From Pirellula sp. (lineage in GTDB: Bacteria > Planctomycetota > Planctomycetia > Pirellulales > PNKZ01): a DNA stretch of 64,000 nucleotides. The notes under the pieces are model-generated. The model searched no databases, was not told where the DNA came from, and saw only the letters and a program-made list of their open reading frames with translations. This document shows, one piece after another, positions 26,395 to 38,577 of the stretch; the stretch's first letter is position 1, and each line of letters opens with the position of its first letter. The translations under genes and the position numbers were made by a program. The stretch lies in contig PNKZ01000004.1 in NCBI GenBank assembly GCA_013822735.1, positions 124,001-188,000 of the forward strand, written 5' to 3'.

Positions 26395-28203
26395 TTAGGC
26401 GCGCGACCTATCGCGACTCAAGGACCATTCAGGCCGGCGCGCAAAAAAAGTGACCCGTTCGCCGCTTAGCGGATGCTTAAACGAAAGCTGATATGCCAGC
26501 AAATTCAGCGGTGGATCGTCGACGTCGTTCGTCTGGACCGACCCCAGCGCACGGTCGGGCAAGTACGCCTGCTCACCGCAAATCGGCAGGCCTAAGTGCC
26601 ACAAATGCACCCGAATCTGATTCGTCCGCCCGGTCAACGGTCGCACTTCCAAGAGCGTCGTGCCGTCGTCGAACCGGTCGAGCACCGCGAACTTCGTGTG
26701 GGCCGACGCTCCGTTCTGCTCATCAATGCACCGCGAGCCCAACTCTCCCGCCTCGGTGCTGATGGGCGCCGTGCATTCGAACAGCTCTTCCGACGGGCTC
26801 CCCTGCACGCGCGCCAGATAGACCTTCTCGACATTGCCGCGCGCAAACTCCGGCTGCACGATGCCGGCGAAGTGTCGGGTACGGGCAAACACCACGACGC
26901 CTGCGGTGTTCGCATCGAGCCGATGCGCAGGCCTGGGCCGCTGCGGTGCGTAAACCGCATGCAGAAACGCCTGCAGCGTGTTGCGGTGAAACCGACCGCT
27001 TGGATGCAACGGCAACGGCGCAGGCTTGTCGACGACCACGATCGCTTCGTCTTCGTAGATGATCCGCACGTCGGCATTCACATCCGGCTCGATGGCCGCG
27101 GGCTCCAAGTTGAGAAACCGCTCCCCTGCCCTGACGACGCGTGATTCTTCGACCGGTCGACGATCGGCATCGAGCAATCGTCCCGACCGGCACGCCTCGC
27201 GCCATTCCGCTTCCGAGATACGGGGAAAGATCTCCGCGAGAAACTCGGTAAGGACGCGCCCTTCGGCCGCCGCCGGAATATTCAGCGGCCGATAGTTATC
27301 GCAAGCCGTGCTCCCCGGCAACGGATCGGTCGCCCGCCGGAGCGCCTCGTGACGTTCCACGAGTGTTTGCGCCCGTTGTGCTTCGGTCGACTGCATGCAG
27401 TATGGGCAGGCCGAACCTTTCACATAGCGCGGATCGAGTTGGTCCTCCGCCGTCAGCGGCGTGAGACAGGCGAAACATTGATCGCTTTCGGTTTCGCTCA
27501 AACCGGCGTCGAGCCCAACGCGTTGATCGAAGACGAAGCATTCGCCGTCGTAGTGCGCCGCGCCGCAATCCTCGAAGTATTTAAGGATGCCTCCTTCGAG
27601 TTGATAGATCTGCTCGAAACCTTCCCGCTCCATGTACGGCCCGGCCTTTTCGCAGCGGATGCCGCCGGTGCAAAACATCACCACCGGTTGCCGCTTCCAT
27701 TCTTCAGGCAACTGCGCGACAGCCCTCGGAAACTCGCGAAAGTGATCGATGCCGAGCGTGCGAGCGTTCTGAAACGTGCCGAGCTTGATCTCGTAGTCGT
27801 TGCGCGTATCGAGCAGCGTGACGGGGCGCCCTTCGTCGAGCCAGCGCTTGAGTTCGCGCGGGGCCAACTTCGGCGAGGTCCGCCGCGACGGGTCGATCCC
27901 CTCAACGCCGAAGGCGATAATCTCGCGCTTGATCCGGACCAGCATCCGGTTGAACGGCTGCCGCGCGCTCTCGCTTTCTTTGACCTCGAGCCCTGCCAAG
28001 CCCGGCAGCGAACGCAGCTCCGCCAAGAGCGTATCAACGCTCTCGCGAACGCCGGCGACAAAGAGATTTACCCCTTCGGTGCTGATGAGAATGGTGCCGC
28101 GCAGGCCCAACGGCTTGCAAAGATCGAGCAACCGCTTGCGCAGCGGCTTCAAATCCTCGAGCGGGGCAAACTTGTAGGCGGCGACATTGACGATCGGCGG
28201 CAT
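26395..28203 (-). CDS. Fusion of TrhO-type tRNA uridine hydroxylase (rhodanese) and RluA-type pseudouridine synthase
   Basis: The 602-residue protein joins two RNA-modifying enzymes. Residues 1-280 match TrhO (UPF0176): an acylphosphatase-like start ([18 protein letters not shown]), a rhodanese domain with [17 protein letters not shown], the active loop [15 protein letters not shown] with Cys178, and a Cys-rich tail ([18 protein letters not shown]). Residues 305-365 look like an S4-type RNA-binding segment ([19 protein letters not shown]). Residues 370-600 are an RluA-type synthase with [10 protein letters not shown], the catalytic Asp near residue 427 in [14 protein letters not shown] (usual form HRLDxxTSG), and [14 protein letters not shown]. 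TrhO makes 5-hydroxyuridine at tRNA position 34. The synthase target cannot be told. There is no stop or frameshift between the halves. Confidence 0.92.
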   Translation of the reverse strand: MPPIVNVAAYKFAPLEDLKPLRKRLLDLCKPLGLRGTILISTEGVNLFVAGVRESVDTLLAELRSLPGLAGLEVKESESARQPFNRMLVRIKREIIAFGVEGIDPSRRTSPKLAPRELKRWLDEGRPVTLLDTRNDYEIKLGTFQNARTLGIDHFREFPRAVAQLPEEWKRQPVVMFCTGGIRCEKAGPYMEREGFEQIYQLEGGILKYFEDCGAAHYDGECFVFDQRVGLDAGLSETESDQCFACLTPLTAEDQLDPRYVKGSACPYCMQSTEAQRAQTLVERHEALRRATDPLPGSTACDNYRPLNIPAAAEGRVLTEFLAEIFPRISEAEWREACRSGRLLDADRRPVEESRVVRAGERFLNLEPAAIEPDVNADVRIIYEDEAIVVVDKPAPLPLHPSGRFHRNTLQAFLHAVYAPQRPRPAHRLDANTAGVVVFARTRHFAGIVQPEFARGNVEKVYLARVQGSPSEELFECTAPISTEAGELGSRCIDEQNGASAHTKFAVLDRFDDGTTLLEVRPLTGRTNQIRVHLWHLGLPICGEQAYLPDRALGSVQTNDVDDPPLNLLAYQLSFKHPLSGERVTFFARRPEWSLSRDRSRA

Positions 28204-28409
28204 GCCTGACTCAAACTCCCGGAAACGCGGGAGCGGCGCAATTCCGAGCGCTAAACACTTCCGACAACTTCTCCGGCCCCACTCTACGGCGAACGGCGTG
28301 AGCCTTCAATCGGGCCCCCATATCCGCGGCGGATTGCCCAAAATCGCCCGATTGCTATCCTTACGGGTAGTTCGCAACCGCGCCCCATTCCTATTTTTGT
28401 GAGTTTGTC

Positions 28410-28703
28410 ATGGCTCTGAAGAAAGCCCGCGCCCGCCATATTCTCGTCGCCACGGAAAAGGCCTGTAACGACCTGAAAACGGAAATTGAAAGCGGCGCCG
28501 CGAAGTTCGCCGATCTGGCGAAGAAGCATTCGAGCTGCCCGTCGGGTCAAGAAGGGGGCGACCTCGGCGAATTTCGCCCCGGCCAGATGGTGCCGGAGTT
28601 CGATAAGGTCGTGTTCTCCGCCCCGGTCAACACAGTGCAAGGCCCGGTGAAGACGCAGTTCGGCTACCACCTGATCGAGGTAACGTCGCGTACCGGCGAC
28701 TAA
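28410..28703 (+). CDS. Small cytoplasmic parvulin-type peptidyl-prolyl isomerase
   Basis: This 97-residue single-domain rotamase, of the size of E. coli PpiC, has no signal peptide. The start [14 protein letters not shown] supplies the first conserved histidine. [24 protein letters not shown] and [28 protein letters not shown] contain the GGDLG, F and terminal His landmarks. It would catalyse cis/trans isomerisation of proline bonds in the cytoplasm. It stands alone, 107 bases before the next gene on the same strand. Confidence 0.95.
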   Translation: MALKKARARHILVATEKACNDLKTEIESGAAKFADLAKKHSSCPSGQEGGDLGEFRPGQMVPEFDKVVFSAPVNTVQGPVKTQFGYHLIEVTSRTGD

Positions 28704-28828
28704 CTTTTTCCGTCGGCCTGTAACACTTTGCCGGCGCGGGCGCTGTAGCCGGTCGGGATCGTCGGCGGCCGGTTATCCCGCCACGTGCGGCGACTCCGTT
28801 TCCTGCAAACTTGTTTGAGGTGTTCGGA

Positions 28829-30478
28829 GTGAACAACCTGACGCAGAGCGCCCCGGCGGATGCCTCGGCACCGCCCCAGGGACCGAAGTGGCGACGCTTG
28901 GCGCTGCTGCTCGGCGGGGGCGCTATTGCGCTCACGGGCATTCGCTTAACCCCGGCCGAAACGTTCGGCGGCAATGCGAATCGATTCCTGGCGACGGAAA
29001 TCTGCTCGCTGCTCGTCGGCCTCATTTTTTGCATCTGGCTGATTCGCGACTCCGGGCTGTCGCGAAAATTGCGGTACGGATTCGCCGGGGCTTTGTTGAT
29101 CTTCGCGGCGGCAGGGGCCGGCGTTTATCAAGTCGAGCGGCCGATCTTCGACGGCGACATGCGACAAAGCTTCCCGAAACGTCGCTGGTTCACGTCGCTT
29201 ACGGGCGGCAGGATTGTCGACGTGGCTCCCGAGGCCCGCACCGCTTCCGCCGCTCTGGACTTGAGCCCGCAGGAATTCGATTCCCCGTCGTTCTTCGGGC
29301 CGACGCACAACGGGCACTTCCGCTTGCCCGCCGGCAAGAAACTTGCCCGCGATTGGGCCGCCAAGCCGCCCAAGGAACTCTGGCGCGTCCCCGTCGGCCC
29401 GGCTTGGTCGAGTTTCGCCGTCGTCGGGCATTACGGCTTCACGCAACAACAGACCTCGGACGAGGCCTTTGAGCAAGTCGCCTGCTTCGATCTCAATACC
29501 GGCAAACACGAATGGGTGCATAGCGACGCGCCGGGGCACTATTGGCAACTCGGCGGCTATGGGCCGCGGGCCACGCCGACGTTTCACCAAGGAAAACTTT
29601 TTACCCTCGGGTCGAACGGACTCCTTTCCAGCTTCGACGCCGCGACCGGCAAAGTTTTGTGGTCGCACGAAGTGCTGAAGGAAAACCAAGCCGAGGCCCC
29701 GATGTGGGGCAAGAGTTCGTCTCCCACAGTCGTCGACACGAAGACGCACGGCGACGTCGTGGTGGTGAGCGTCGGCGGCAAGAATGCCGACTCACTCATC
29801 GCCTACCGTGCCGACAACGGCCAAGTCGCGTGGCACGCGGGCGACGAACCTTCCGGCTATGCAACGCCCGTGGTCGCGACGCTCGGCGGCGTGCGGCAGG
29901 TGTTGATCGTCAATTTCCAAAGCGTCACGGCCCACGACCCCGAAACCGGCGCACAACTTTGGAAGTACGACGGCTGGGACAAGGGGCAACCCAAGGTGCC
30001 GCAGCCGATCGTGGTCGACGACCGTCACGTGTTCGTCTCCGCCGGCTACGGCGTCGGCTGTCGACTGTTGGAAGTCACCAAAGACGGCGGCGAGTGGAAG
30101 GTCGACGAGAAATACAAGTCGACGAAGTTCAAACCGAAGTTCATGAACCCGGTGCTTCACGGCGACTACATTTACGGCCTCGACGACGGCGAGTTCCTGA
30201 TGTGTATCGCCTGGAAAGACGGCGCCGTCAAATGGCGGTCGAAGCGCGGCATGAACTACGGCCACGGACAGATCCTGCTCGTCGACGATCTCCTCATCGT
30301 GCAATGCGAAGAGGGAGACGTCGCGATGGTGGAAGCGAAGCCGGACGGGTTCAACGAACTCGGCCGGATCACGGCCCTGCCGACCGGCGTCAGCTGGAAT
30401 CAGCCGGTGCTTTGGGGAACGAAGCTCCTTGTGCGCAACGACGAGGAAGCCGCTTGCTACGAGCTGGCGACGGAGTAG
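28829..30478 (+). CDS. Membrane-anchored PQQ-type beta-propeller protein
   Basis: Counted from the GTG at 28829 (GAGG 9 bases upstream) the protein has 549 residues; a TTG at 28811 would add six. Three or four hydrophobic segments lie in the first 105 residues (LALLLGGGAIALTGI, LLVGLIFCIWLIR, FAGALLIFAAAGAGVYQV). The rest is an outer-wall-aggregation/PQQ-like propeller with recurring blades such as LFTLGSNGLLSSFDAATGKVLW, LIAYRADNGQVAWHAG and AHDPETGAQLWKYDG. Planctomycetes have many such proteins, of unknown job. No PQQ dehydrogenase active-site residues are evident. Confidence 0.85.
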   Translation: MNNLTQSAPADASAPPQGPKWRRLALLLGGGAIALTGIRLTPAETFGGNANRFLATEICSLLVGLIFCIWLIRDSGLSRKLRYGFAGALLIFAAAGAGVYQVERPIFDGDMRQSFPKRRWFTSLTGGRIVDVAPEARTASAALDLSPQEFDSPSFFGPTHNGHFRLPAGKKLARDWAAKPPKELWRVPVGPAWSSFAVVGHYGFTQQQTSDEAFEQVACFDLNTGKHEWVHSDAPGHYWQLGGYGPRATPTFHQGKLFTLGSNGLLSSFDAATGKVLWSHEVLKENQAEAPMWGKSSSPTVVDTKTHGDVVVVSVGGKNADSLIAYRADNGQVAWHAGDEPSGYATPVVATLGGVRQVLIVNFQSVTAHDPETGAQLWKYDGWDKGQPKVPQPIVVDDRHVFVSAGYGVGCRLLEVTKDGGEWKVDEKYKSTKFKPKFMNPVLHGDYIYGLDDGEFLMCIAWKDGAVKWRSKRGMNYGHGQILLVDDLLIVQCEEGDVAMVEAKPDGFNELGRITALPTGVSWNQPVLWGTKLLVRNDEEAACYELATE

Positions 30479-30489
30479 CAGTGGTCTGA

Positions 30490-30565
30490 GCGAGCGGCGG
30501 GGTTTATCCGCGCAGTCTGCAAGTCGTCAGAAATCCGGACGGCGGGGATAAACCCCGCCGCTCGC
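30490..30565. repeat. Palindromic element family A, copy 1
   Basis: The arms 30490-30509 (GCGAGCGGCGGGGTTTATCC) and 30546-30565 form a perfect 20-bp inverted repeat with a 36-base centre containing CAGTCTG and CGGACGGCGG. It fills the gap between the convergent propeller gene and clpB and could terminate transcription in both directions. Confidence 0.9.
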
Positions 30566-30574
30566 CTTCCACCT

Positions 30575-33238
<2,664 letters not shown>

Positions 33239-33246
33239 ATGGTTAT

Positions 33247-33273
33247 CAGTGGTGAGTGATGAGTGGCGAGTGA
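33247..33273 (-). repeat. Leader repeat upstream of clpB, shared with pfkB
   Basis: On the coding strand this reads CTCGCCACTCATCACTCACC and ends about 10 bases before the clpB start codon. Nearly the same 20 bases, in the same orientation, lie 16 bases before the kinase gene at 43330. Confidence 0.7.
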
Positions 33274-33296
33274 TGCGAATCAAAGAGACGGGCGAG

Positions 33297-33316
33297 CCGC
33301 CTGCGCCAGCAGGCGG
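33297..33316. repeat. Short hairpin between dnaK and clpB
   Basis: CCGCCTGC-GCCA-GCAGGCGG is a perfect 8-bp stem with a 4-base loop, located between the dnaK terminator and the clpB leader repeat. Confidence 0.6.
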
Positions 33317-33344
33317 GTAGTGTTTCTAATCGCAATCAGCGGAC

Positions 33345-33388
33345 AAAAAAAACGGGGAGCGAAGGTCCCAACGAACCCTCGCTCCCCG
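33345..33388 (-). terminator. Terminator of dnaK
   Basis: On the minus strand, CGGGGAGCGAGGG pairs with CCTTCGCTCCCCG with one mismatch around a 10-base loop, and a run of eight T follows. It lies 82 bases beyond the dnaK stop codon. Confidence 0.9.
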
Positions 33389-33469
33389 TGTAACAGCGGA
33401 CCCGATGTCACCCGGGCTATCGTCTATCGCTCGACCTCGCAGTTTTGCTTTAACTGGGGCGAGGTCAAA

Positions 33470-35404
33470 CTACTTCTTCACTTCAAACTCGGCGTCGATC
33501 ACGTCGTCGTCGCCCCCTTGCTTCGCCGAGGCTCCGGCGTCGCCGCCTGCTCCCGGCTGGGCGCCCGCGGCTCCGGCGGCGTTGCCCGCTTCGTAGAGCA
33601 CCTTGTTCATCGCGTTCGAGGCATGCTCGAGCTCGGTGATGGCGCTCTTGATCGCGTCGACGTTATCCCCCTTCGCCGCTTCGCGGGCCTTGGCAATGGC
33701 AGCCTCGAGCGGTTGCTTGTCGGAATCCTTCAGCTTATCGGCGTGCTCCTTCATGAGCTTTTCCATTTGGAAGCACATCGAATCGGCCTGATTGCGCGCT
33801 TCGGCGACTTCGCGCTTGCGCTTGTCTTCCGCGGCGTGCAGTTCGGCGTCTTTCTTCATCCGTTCGATTTCGGCTTCGTTCAGGCCGCTCGACTGAGCGA
33901 TCGTGATCTTGTGCTCCTTTTGCGTGCCGAGGTCCTTGGCCGACACGTTGAGGATGCCGTTGGCGTCGATGTCGAACTTCACTTCGATTTGCGGCATGCC
34001 GCGCGGAGCGGGAGCGATGCCTTCCAAGTTGAACGTCCCGAGCAACCGGTTGTCGGCCGCCATTTCGCGTTCGCCTTGAGAGACTTTGATCGTCACGGCC
34101 GTTTGGTTGTCGTCGGCCGTGCTGAACGTTTGCTTCTTCTCCGTCGGAATCGTGGTGTTGCGTTCGACGAGCTTCGTCATGATGCCGCCGAGGGTTTCGA
34201 TGCCCAGCGAGAGCGGAGTTACGTCGAGCAGCAGCACGTCGGACACTTCGCCGGCGAGCACGCCCCCTTGAATGGCCGCGCCGATGGCGACCACTTCATC
34301 CGGGTTGACGCCCTTGTGCGGCTCCTTGCCGTTGAAGAGCTTCTTGACCATCTCCTGCACCTTCGGGATGCGCGTCGAACCGCCGACCAAGACGACTTCG
34401 TCGATATCCGACGGCGACATCTTGGCGTCTTTCAACGCCTTCTCGACCGGAATCCGGCAGCGCTCGATTAGGTTGTCGACCAATTGTTCGAACTTGCTCC
34501 GCGTGATGCTGAGCTGCAAATGCTTCGGGCCCGACGCATCGGCCGTGATAAACGGCAGGTTGATGTCGACGTTGTTTTGCGAGCTCAATTCCTTCTTGGC
34601 CTTTTCGCACGCCTCTTGGAGGCGCTGGAGGGCCATCGGGTCTTTACGCAGGTCGATCCCTTGATCGCGTTTGAATTCGTCCGCAACGTAGTTGATGAGC
34701 ACTTGATCGAAGTCGTCGCCGCCGAGGTGCGTGTCGCCGTTGGTGCTCACGACCTCGAACGTCGAATGTCCTTCGTCTTCGGAAACGTCGAGCACGCTCA
34801 CGTCGAACGTACCGCCGCCGAGATCGAACACGACGATCTTTTCGTTCTTCTTCTTTTCCAGGCCGTAGGCCATGGCCGCGGCGGTGGGTTCGTTGATGAT
34901 ACGAGCCACTTCCAGGCCGGCGATCTGACCGGCGTCTTTCGTCGCTTGGCGCTGGGCGTCGTTGAAGTAGGCGGGCACCGTGATGACCGCTTTGTTCACC
35001 TTATGGCCGAGGTACGCTTCGGCGGCTTCCTTGAGCTTGCGCAGCACCATGGCCGAAATTTCCGGCGGGGTGTACTGCTTCTCGCCGACTTGCACCTTCA
35101 CGTAGTCGTTGGCGCCGCCGACGACCTTGTACGGAACGATCTTCTCTTCCGAGGCGACTTCGCTGTGGCGGCGACCCATGAAGCGCTTGATCGAGTAGAT
35201 CGTGCGCAGCGGGTTCGTGACGGCCTGACGGCGAGCCGGCTCACCGACCGGGATATCTCCCTTGTCGGTGAAGGCGACGACGCTCGGGGTGAGCCGGTTG
35301 CCGTCGGCGTTGGCAATGACCTTCGGCTCATTTCCTTCCATAACGGCGACGACGGAATTGGTGGTACCGAGATCGATACCGATAATCTTTTCACCCTTGG
35401 CCAT
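33470..35404 (-). CDS. dnaK: Molecular chaperone DnaK (Hsp70)
   Basis: This 644-residue chaperone matches the usual length. The ATPase domain opens with [18 protein letters not shown] and contains [34 protein letters not shown] and [13 protein letters not shown]. The substrate-binding domain follows from about residue 390 ([17 protein letters not shown]), and the Gly/Ala-rich tail ends [13 protein letters not shown], close to the EEVD-like acidic end of bacterial DnaK. A GAGGAG ribosome binding site precedes the ATG. No CIRCE (TTAGCACTC-N9-GAGTGCTAA) element was found in the upstream 400 bases. GrpE and DnaJ genes are not in the window. Confidence 0.98.
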   Translation of the reverse strand: MAKGEKIIGIDLGTTNSVVAVMEGNEPKVIANADGNRLTPSVVAFTDKGDIPVGEPARRQAVTNPLRTIYSIKRFMGRRHSEVASEEKIVPYKVVGGANDYVKVQVGEKQYTPPEISAMVLRKLKEAAEAYLGHKVNKAVITVPAYFNDAQRQATKDAGQIAGLEVARIINEPTAAAMAYGLEKKKNEKIVVFDLGGGTFDVSVLDVSEDEGHSTFEVVSTNGDTHLGGDDFDQVLINYVADEFKRDQGIDLRKDPMALQRLQEACEKAKKELSSQNNVDINLPFITADASGPKHLQLSITRSKFEQLVDNLIERCRIPVEKALKDAKMSPSDIDEVVLVGGSTRIPKVQEMVKKLFNGKEPHKGVNPDEVVAIGAAIQGGVLAGEVSDVLLLDVTPLSLGIETLGGIMTKLVERNTTIPTEKKQTFSTADDNQTAVTIKVSQGEREMAADNRLLGTFNLEGIAPAPRGMPQIEVKFDIDANGILNVSAKDLGTQKEHKITIAQSSGLNEAEIERMKKDAELHAAEDKRKREVAEARNQADSMCFQMEKLMKEHADKLKDSDKQPLEAAIAKAREAAKGDNVDAIKSAITELEHASNAMNKVLYEAGNAAGAAGAQPGAGGDAGASAKQGGDDDVIDAEFEVKK

Positions 35405-35974
35405 GTGATGGTGCTCCTCTTCGTATCTATTTGGGCGACGGAATTGTCGTGTGAAATGTTGGTTGATTTTGGCGGTCGAAACCGCTGGGGCCTAGTTAAA
35501 GCAAAGTGCGTGCCGAGGGGCTCTCAAGTGGCCCCTGAGCATCGCGAAGAGTGCCGAAATCGCCGGGTTTGGGCGATTTTGCCGCGAATCTAAGCGTCGC
35601 GATTGGACACGGGAAGATTTGGGGGAAACTGCCGTTTTGACAGCGGACGTAGCTCGCGGTGGCCGTTGTCATTTTGGCAGTTACCGGATTCCGAATGCTC
35701 CCCTTAAAGCCCAGGGACCGCCGTCCCTGGAGCATTATCGAACGAGGTGCCCCCCAGGGACGGCCGTCCCTGGGCTTTACCGGCAACCTGGGCTTTACCG
35801 GCGATGACAACGATTGCAGAAGCCGTTACGGCACATCGGTTTAGCAGCGCCGGCTACTTGACAGCCGGCAGCGCTGCCCATTACAAGAAAGGCTTTTCGT
35901 AAGTCGCGTGCGCGTAGGGCGTTGGGAAGATTTCCCGCTCACCGTACCGTACTATTCCCGCGTCTGGGCAGGGC
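35405..35974. other. Divergent region between dnaK and pheA
   Basis: This 570-base non-coding stretch should hold the dnaK and pheA promoters. The only standout features are the nested palindrome at 35705-35779 and the adjoining tandem copy of CTGGGCTTTACCGGC at about 35770-35803. No CIRCE site and no clear sigma-32-type promoter were seen. Confidence 0.45.
35705..35779. repeat. Nested palindromic repeat
   Basis: The left arm 35705-35730 and right arm 35754-35779 form a 26-bp inverted repeat with one mismatch. Each arm is itself nearly palindromic (CCAGGGAC-GGC-GTCCCTGG). The right end continues into a direct repeat of CTGGGCTTTACCGGC. The structure resembles a small non-autonomous mobile or REP-like element. 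Confidence 0.8.
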
Positions 35975-37144
35975 ATGGGCACCGATACCGACGGCAAACG
36001 CTCGAAGGCTTCGCCAAAACCGGGGACGGCCGCGCTCACGCCCGCTGCGCTACGACGTGAGACCGAACGGGTCGATCGTGAATTGATTCGCCTGCTGAAC
36101 GAACGTGCCCAACTAGGGTCGGAAGCGATGCGGGCCGAAGCGGGGCAACATCCGCTCGCCGAAACGAGCGGTTCAGAATCGGCCGAGGCCGCCCCGCCGG
36201 TCGACGGCCCCGGCCTGGAAGCTTTGCTGCAGAAGGTGGCCGAGTGGAACGAAGGCCCGCTGGCCGACGCCGCACTGGCGTCGATTTATCGCGAGCTCGC
36301 TTCGGGCTGGCGGGCCTTGTCGCGCAAGGTCTCGGTCGCGTTTCTCGGACCGGCTTACACCTATAGCCACATGGCGACGCTGTACGGTTTCGGCGAATCG
36401 GTCGAGGCGGTACCGGTCGGCAGCATTTCGGCAGTGTTCGAAGAAGTGAACGGCGGGCAATCGAATTTCGGCGTCGTGCCGGTCGAGAACTCGACTGACG
36501 GCCGGATCGCCGACACGCTCGACATGTTCACGCGGCTGCGGGTGCGCATCTGCGGCGAGATCCCGCTACGGATCCATCACAGCTTGCTCGGCAGCGGACC
36601 GCGCTCCGGCATCACGGAAGTGCAAAGCAAGCCGCAGGCCATTTCGCAATGCCGCAATTGGCTCGCGCGCCATTTGCCGACGGCGCGGCTCGTGGAAGTC
36701 GCCAGCAGTGTGACCGCCGCACAAACGGCTCGGCAGCGACCGGAAGTCGCGGCCATCGCAGGCGTGCAAGCGGCCGCACATTACGGGCTCGACGTGCTCG
36801 CGGAAAACATCGAAGACAACGCCTCGAACGTCACGCGGTTCTTCATTATCGGCGAAGAATCGGCGGCCCGCACGGGCAACGACAAGACTTCGGTGATGTT
36901 CGAAGTGCCGCACAAGCCGGGCGCTTTGGCCGATGCGATGAACATTTTCAAACGCGCGAAGCTCAACCTGACCTGGATCGAGTCGTTCCCGATCGCTCGA
37001 CCGGAAGGGGGCTACATGTTCTTCATCGAACTCGACGGCCACGAGGTCGACACGCGCGTGGCTCGAGCCATCAAGGCCTTGGCGAAGAAATCGATCCGGC
37101 TGGAAGTGCTCGGCTCGTACCCACGGGCCGAACCGGTCGGCTAA
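35975..37144 (+). CDS. pheA: Bifunctional chorismate mutase/prephenate dehydratase
   Basis: The 389-residue enzyme carries out the last two dedicated steps of phenylalanine synthesis before transamination. Residues 20-110 are an AroQ-type chorismate mutase helix bundle (LRRETERVDRELIRLLNERAQ). Residues 118-300 are prephenate dehydratase (VAFLGPAYTYSHMATLYGFG, FGVVPVENSTDGRIADTLD, NVTRFFIIGEE). An ACT domain at about 304-385 (VMFEVPHKPGALADAMNIF, LTWIESFPIARPEGGYMFF) normally binds phenylalanine for feedback inhibition. A Gly/Ser/Glu-rich stretch separates mutase helices 1 and 2. It is monocistronic or loosely followed by tpiA (88-base gap). Confidence 0.95.
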   Translation: MGTDTDGKRSKASPKPGTAALTPAALRRETERVDRELIRLLNERAQLGSEAMRAEAGQHPLAETSGSESAEAAPPVDGPGLEALLQKVAEWNEGPLADAALASIYRELASGWRALSRKVSVAFLGPAYTYSHMATLYGFGESVEAVPVGSISAVFEEVNGGQSNFGVVPVENSTDGRIADTLDMFTRLRVRICGEIPLRIHHSLLGSGPRSGITEVQSKPQAISQCRNWLARHLPTARLVEVASSVTAAQTARQRPEVAAIAGVQAAAHYGLDVLAENIEDNASNVTRFFIIGEESAARTGNDKTSVMFEVPHKPGALADAMNIFKRAKLNLTWIESFPIARPEGGYMFFIELDGHEVDTRVARAIKALAKKSIRLEVLGSYPRAEPVG

Positions 37145-37232
37145 TGCCTCAAGTGTGCGCTCGCCCCCATACAACGCCCGCCCAAACCCGTCATCCAAAA
37201 CTACTAACGACACGTTTCACGAGAACCTTTCG

Positions 37233-37991
37233 ATGCGAACTCCGCTGATCGCCGGCAACTGGAAGATGAACCTCACGCGCGCAGACTCGGTCGCCCTGGC
37301 AAAAGCCTTGGCCGAAGGGGTCGGCAGCGCCACGCATTATGAAGCGGCCGTGTTTCCGCCGGCGCTGTATGTGGACGCCGTTCGCGAAGTGCTCCAGGGG
37401 AGCAAGGTAAAGTGGGGTACGCAGAACCTGTATCCCGAAGCTCCCGGCGCTTTCACGGGGGAAATCTGTGCCCCGATGTTGGTCGACCTGGGGTGCACTT
37501 ATGTGATTTTGGGGCACAGCGAGCGCCGCACACTGATGGGCGAAACCGACGCCCAAGTGAACAAGAAGACGCTGGCGGCCCTGGCCGCGGGCATTACGCC
37601 GATTGTTTGCGTCGGCGAATTGTTGGCCGAACGGCAGGCCAATCAGACGGCCGACGTGATTCGCAAGCAGTTTGAAGGGTCGCTGGCGGGGCTCACGGAA
37701 GCCCAAATCAAGCAGTGCGTCATCGCCTACGAACCGGTTTGGGCCATCGGCACCGGATTGACCGCTTCGCCGCAGCAAGCGGAAGAAGTGCACGCCGACC
37801 TTCGCAAACTGCTGGCCGAACGTTACAATCAGCCCCTTTCCCAAGAGGTACGGATCCTCTACGGGGGTAGCGTGAAGCCCAGTAACGCCGCCGAATTGAT
37901 GTCGCAACCAAACGTGGACGGAGCCCTGGTGGGCGGCGCCAGCCTGAAGGCTGCCGACTTCTTGGGTATCGCAGCCGGAGTGAAAAGCTAA
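37233..37991 (+). CDS. tpiA: Triosephosphate isomerase
   Basis: The 252-residue TIM-barrel enzyme interconverts dihydroxyacetone phosphate and glyceraldehyde-3-phosphate. The start [13 protein letters not shown] places catalytic Lys at residue 11; the electrophile His95 is in [10 protein letters not shown]; the base Glu167 is in [11 protein letters not shown]. The phosphate loop [11 protein letters not shown] and the end [17 protein letters not shown] are also intact. The ATG at 37233 gives the standard N-terminus; an in-frame upstream start at 37155 is implausible. Its stop codon overlaps the secG start by one base, so tpiA-secG form a coupled pair, an arrangement known in many bacteria. Confidence 0.97.
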   Translation: MRTPLIAGNWKMNLTRADSVALAKALAEGVGSATHYEAAVFPPALYVDAVREVLQGSKVKWGTQNLYPEAPGAFTGEICAPMLVDLGCTYVILGHSERRTLMGETDAQVNKKTLAALAAGITPIVCVGELLAERQANQTADVIRKQFEGSLAGLTEAQIKQCVIAYEPVWAIGTGLTASPQQAEEVHADLRKLLAERYNQPLSQEVRILYGGSVKPSNAAELMSQPNVDGALVGGASLKAADFLGIAAGVKS

Positions 37992-38458
37992 TGTCTTGGT
38001 TTGACGTAATGACCTTCTTGGTCAAGACGCTCCTCTTCTTGGTAGCGCTATTTATGATCTTGCTCGTGCTGATTCAGCGCGGCAAAGGTGGCGGCTTGTC
38101 CGGCGCGCTAGGAGGCATGGGAGGCCAAAGCGCATTCGGCACGAAGGCGGGAGACGTGTTCACGCGCGTCACGATCGTCGTCGCGGCCGTCTGGATTCTG
38201 CTGTGCGCCGCCGCGGTGAAGATGTTTAAGACGCCGGCCGATATCGCCGACCGCGTGTCGGGCGTCGGCGCGGCGCCTTCGGCTGCTTCGTCGCCGGCTC
38301 CGGCTTCGACGCAACCGGCGCCGCAAGCGACGATGCCGAGTGCGGCTTCGCCCCCGATCGGAACGCCCCCTGCAGCAACTCCGCCGGCTTCGACGACTCC
38401 GGCCACGCCTGCCGCGAGCCCGACGGCCGCCGCATCGCCGACGGGAACCGGCTCGTAG
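37991..38458 (+). CDS. secG: Preprotein translocase subunit SecG with long C-terminal tail
   Basis: The first 75 residues match SecG: a span at about 9-30 ([20 protein letters not shown]), the loop [22 protein letters not shown] and a second span at 55-75. SecG assists SecYE in pushing proteins across the inner membrane. The remaining 75 residues form a low-complexity Ala/Pro/Thr/Ser tail ([20 protein letters not shown]) that is not part of the standard 70-110 residue protein. The tail would face the periplasm or cytoplasm depending on topology. The gene overlaps tpiA by one base and ends at a terminator. Confidence 0.93.
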   Translation: MSWFDVMTFLVKTLLFLVALFMILLVLIQRGKGGGLSGALGGMGGQSAFGTKAGDVFTRVTIVVAAVWILLCAAAVKMFKTPADIADRVSGVGAAPSAASSPAPASTQPAPQATMPSAASPPIGTPPAATPPASTTPATPAASPTAAASPTGTGS

Positions 38459-38494
38459 CGTTGCCGTTTGACGTGATCCTCATTCCCATCGTTC

Positions 38495-38534
38495 GGCACG
38501 GCGCGTTGCTCGGCGACGCGTCGTGCGGTCGTTT
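38495..38534 (+). terminator. Terminator after secG
   Basis: CACGGCGCGT pairs with ACGCGTCGTG with one mismatch around a 9-base loop, followed by CGGTCGTTTT. It lies 36 bases beyond the secG stop codon. Confidence 0.6.
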
Positions 38535-38577
38535 TATAAACTCCCGATAACAACACCTAGCGCAAGAGGTTCCGCAC

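Noticed and set aside
34484-35593. 369-codon frame antisense to dnaK
   Set aside because: DnaK on the other strand is complete and highly conserved; this frame is a codon-bias shadow that extends beyond the gene with no start signal.
35405-35974. CIRCE heat-shock element upstream of dnaK
   Set aside because: I searched for TTAGCACTC-N9-GAGTGCTAA and near matches and found none.
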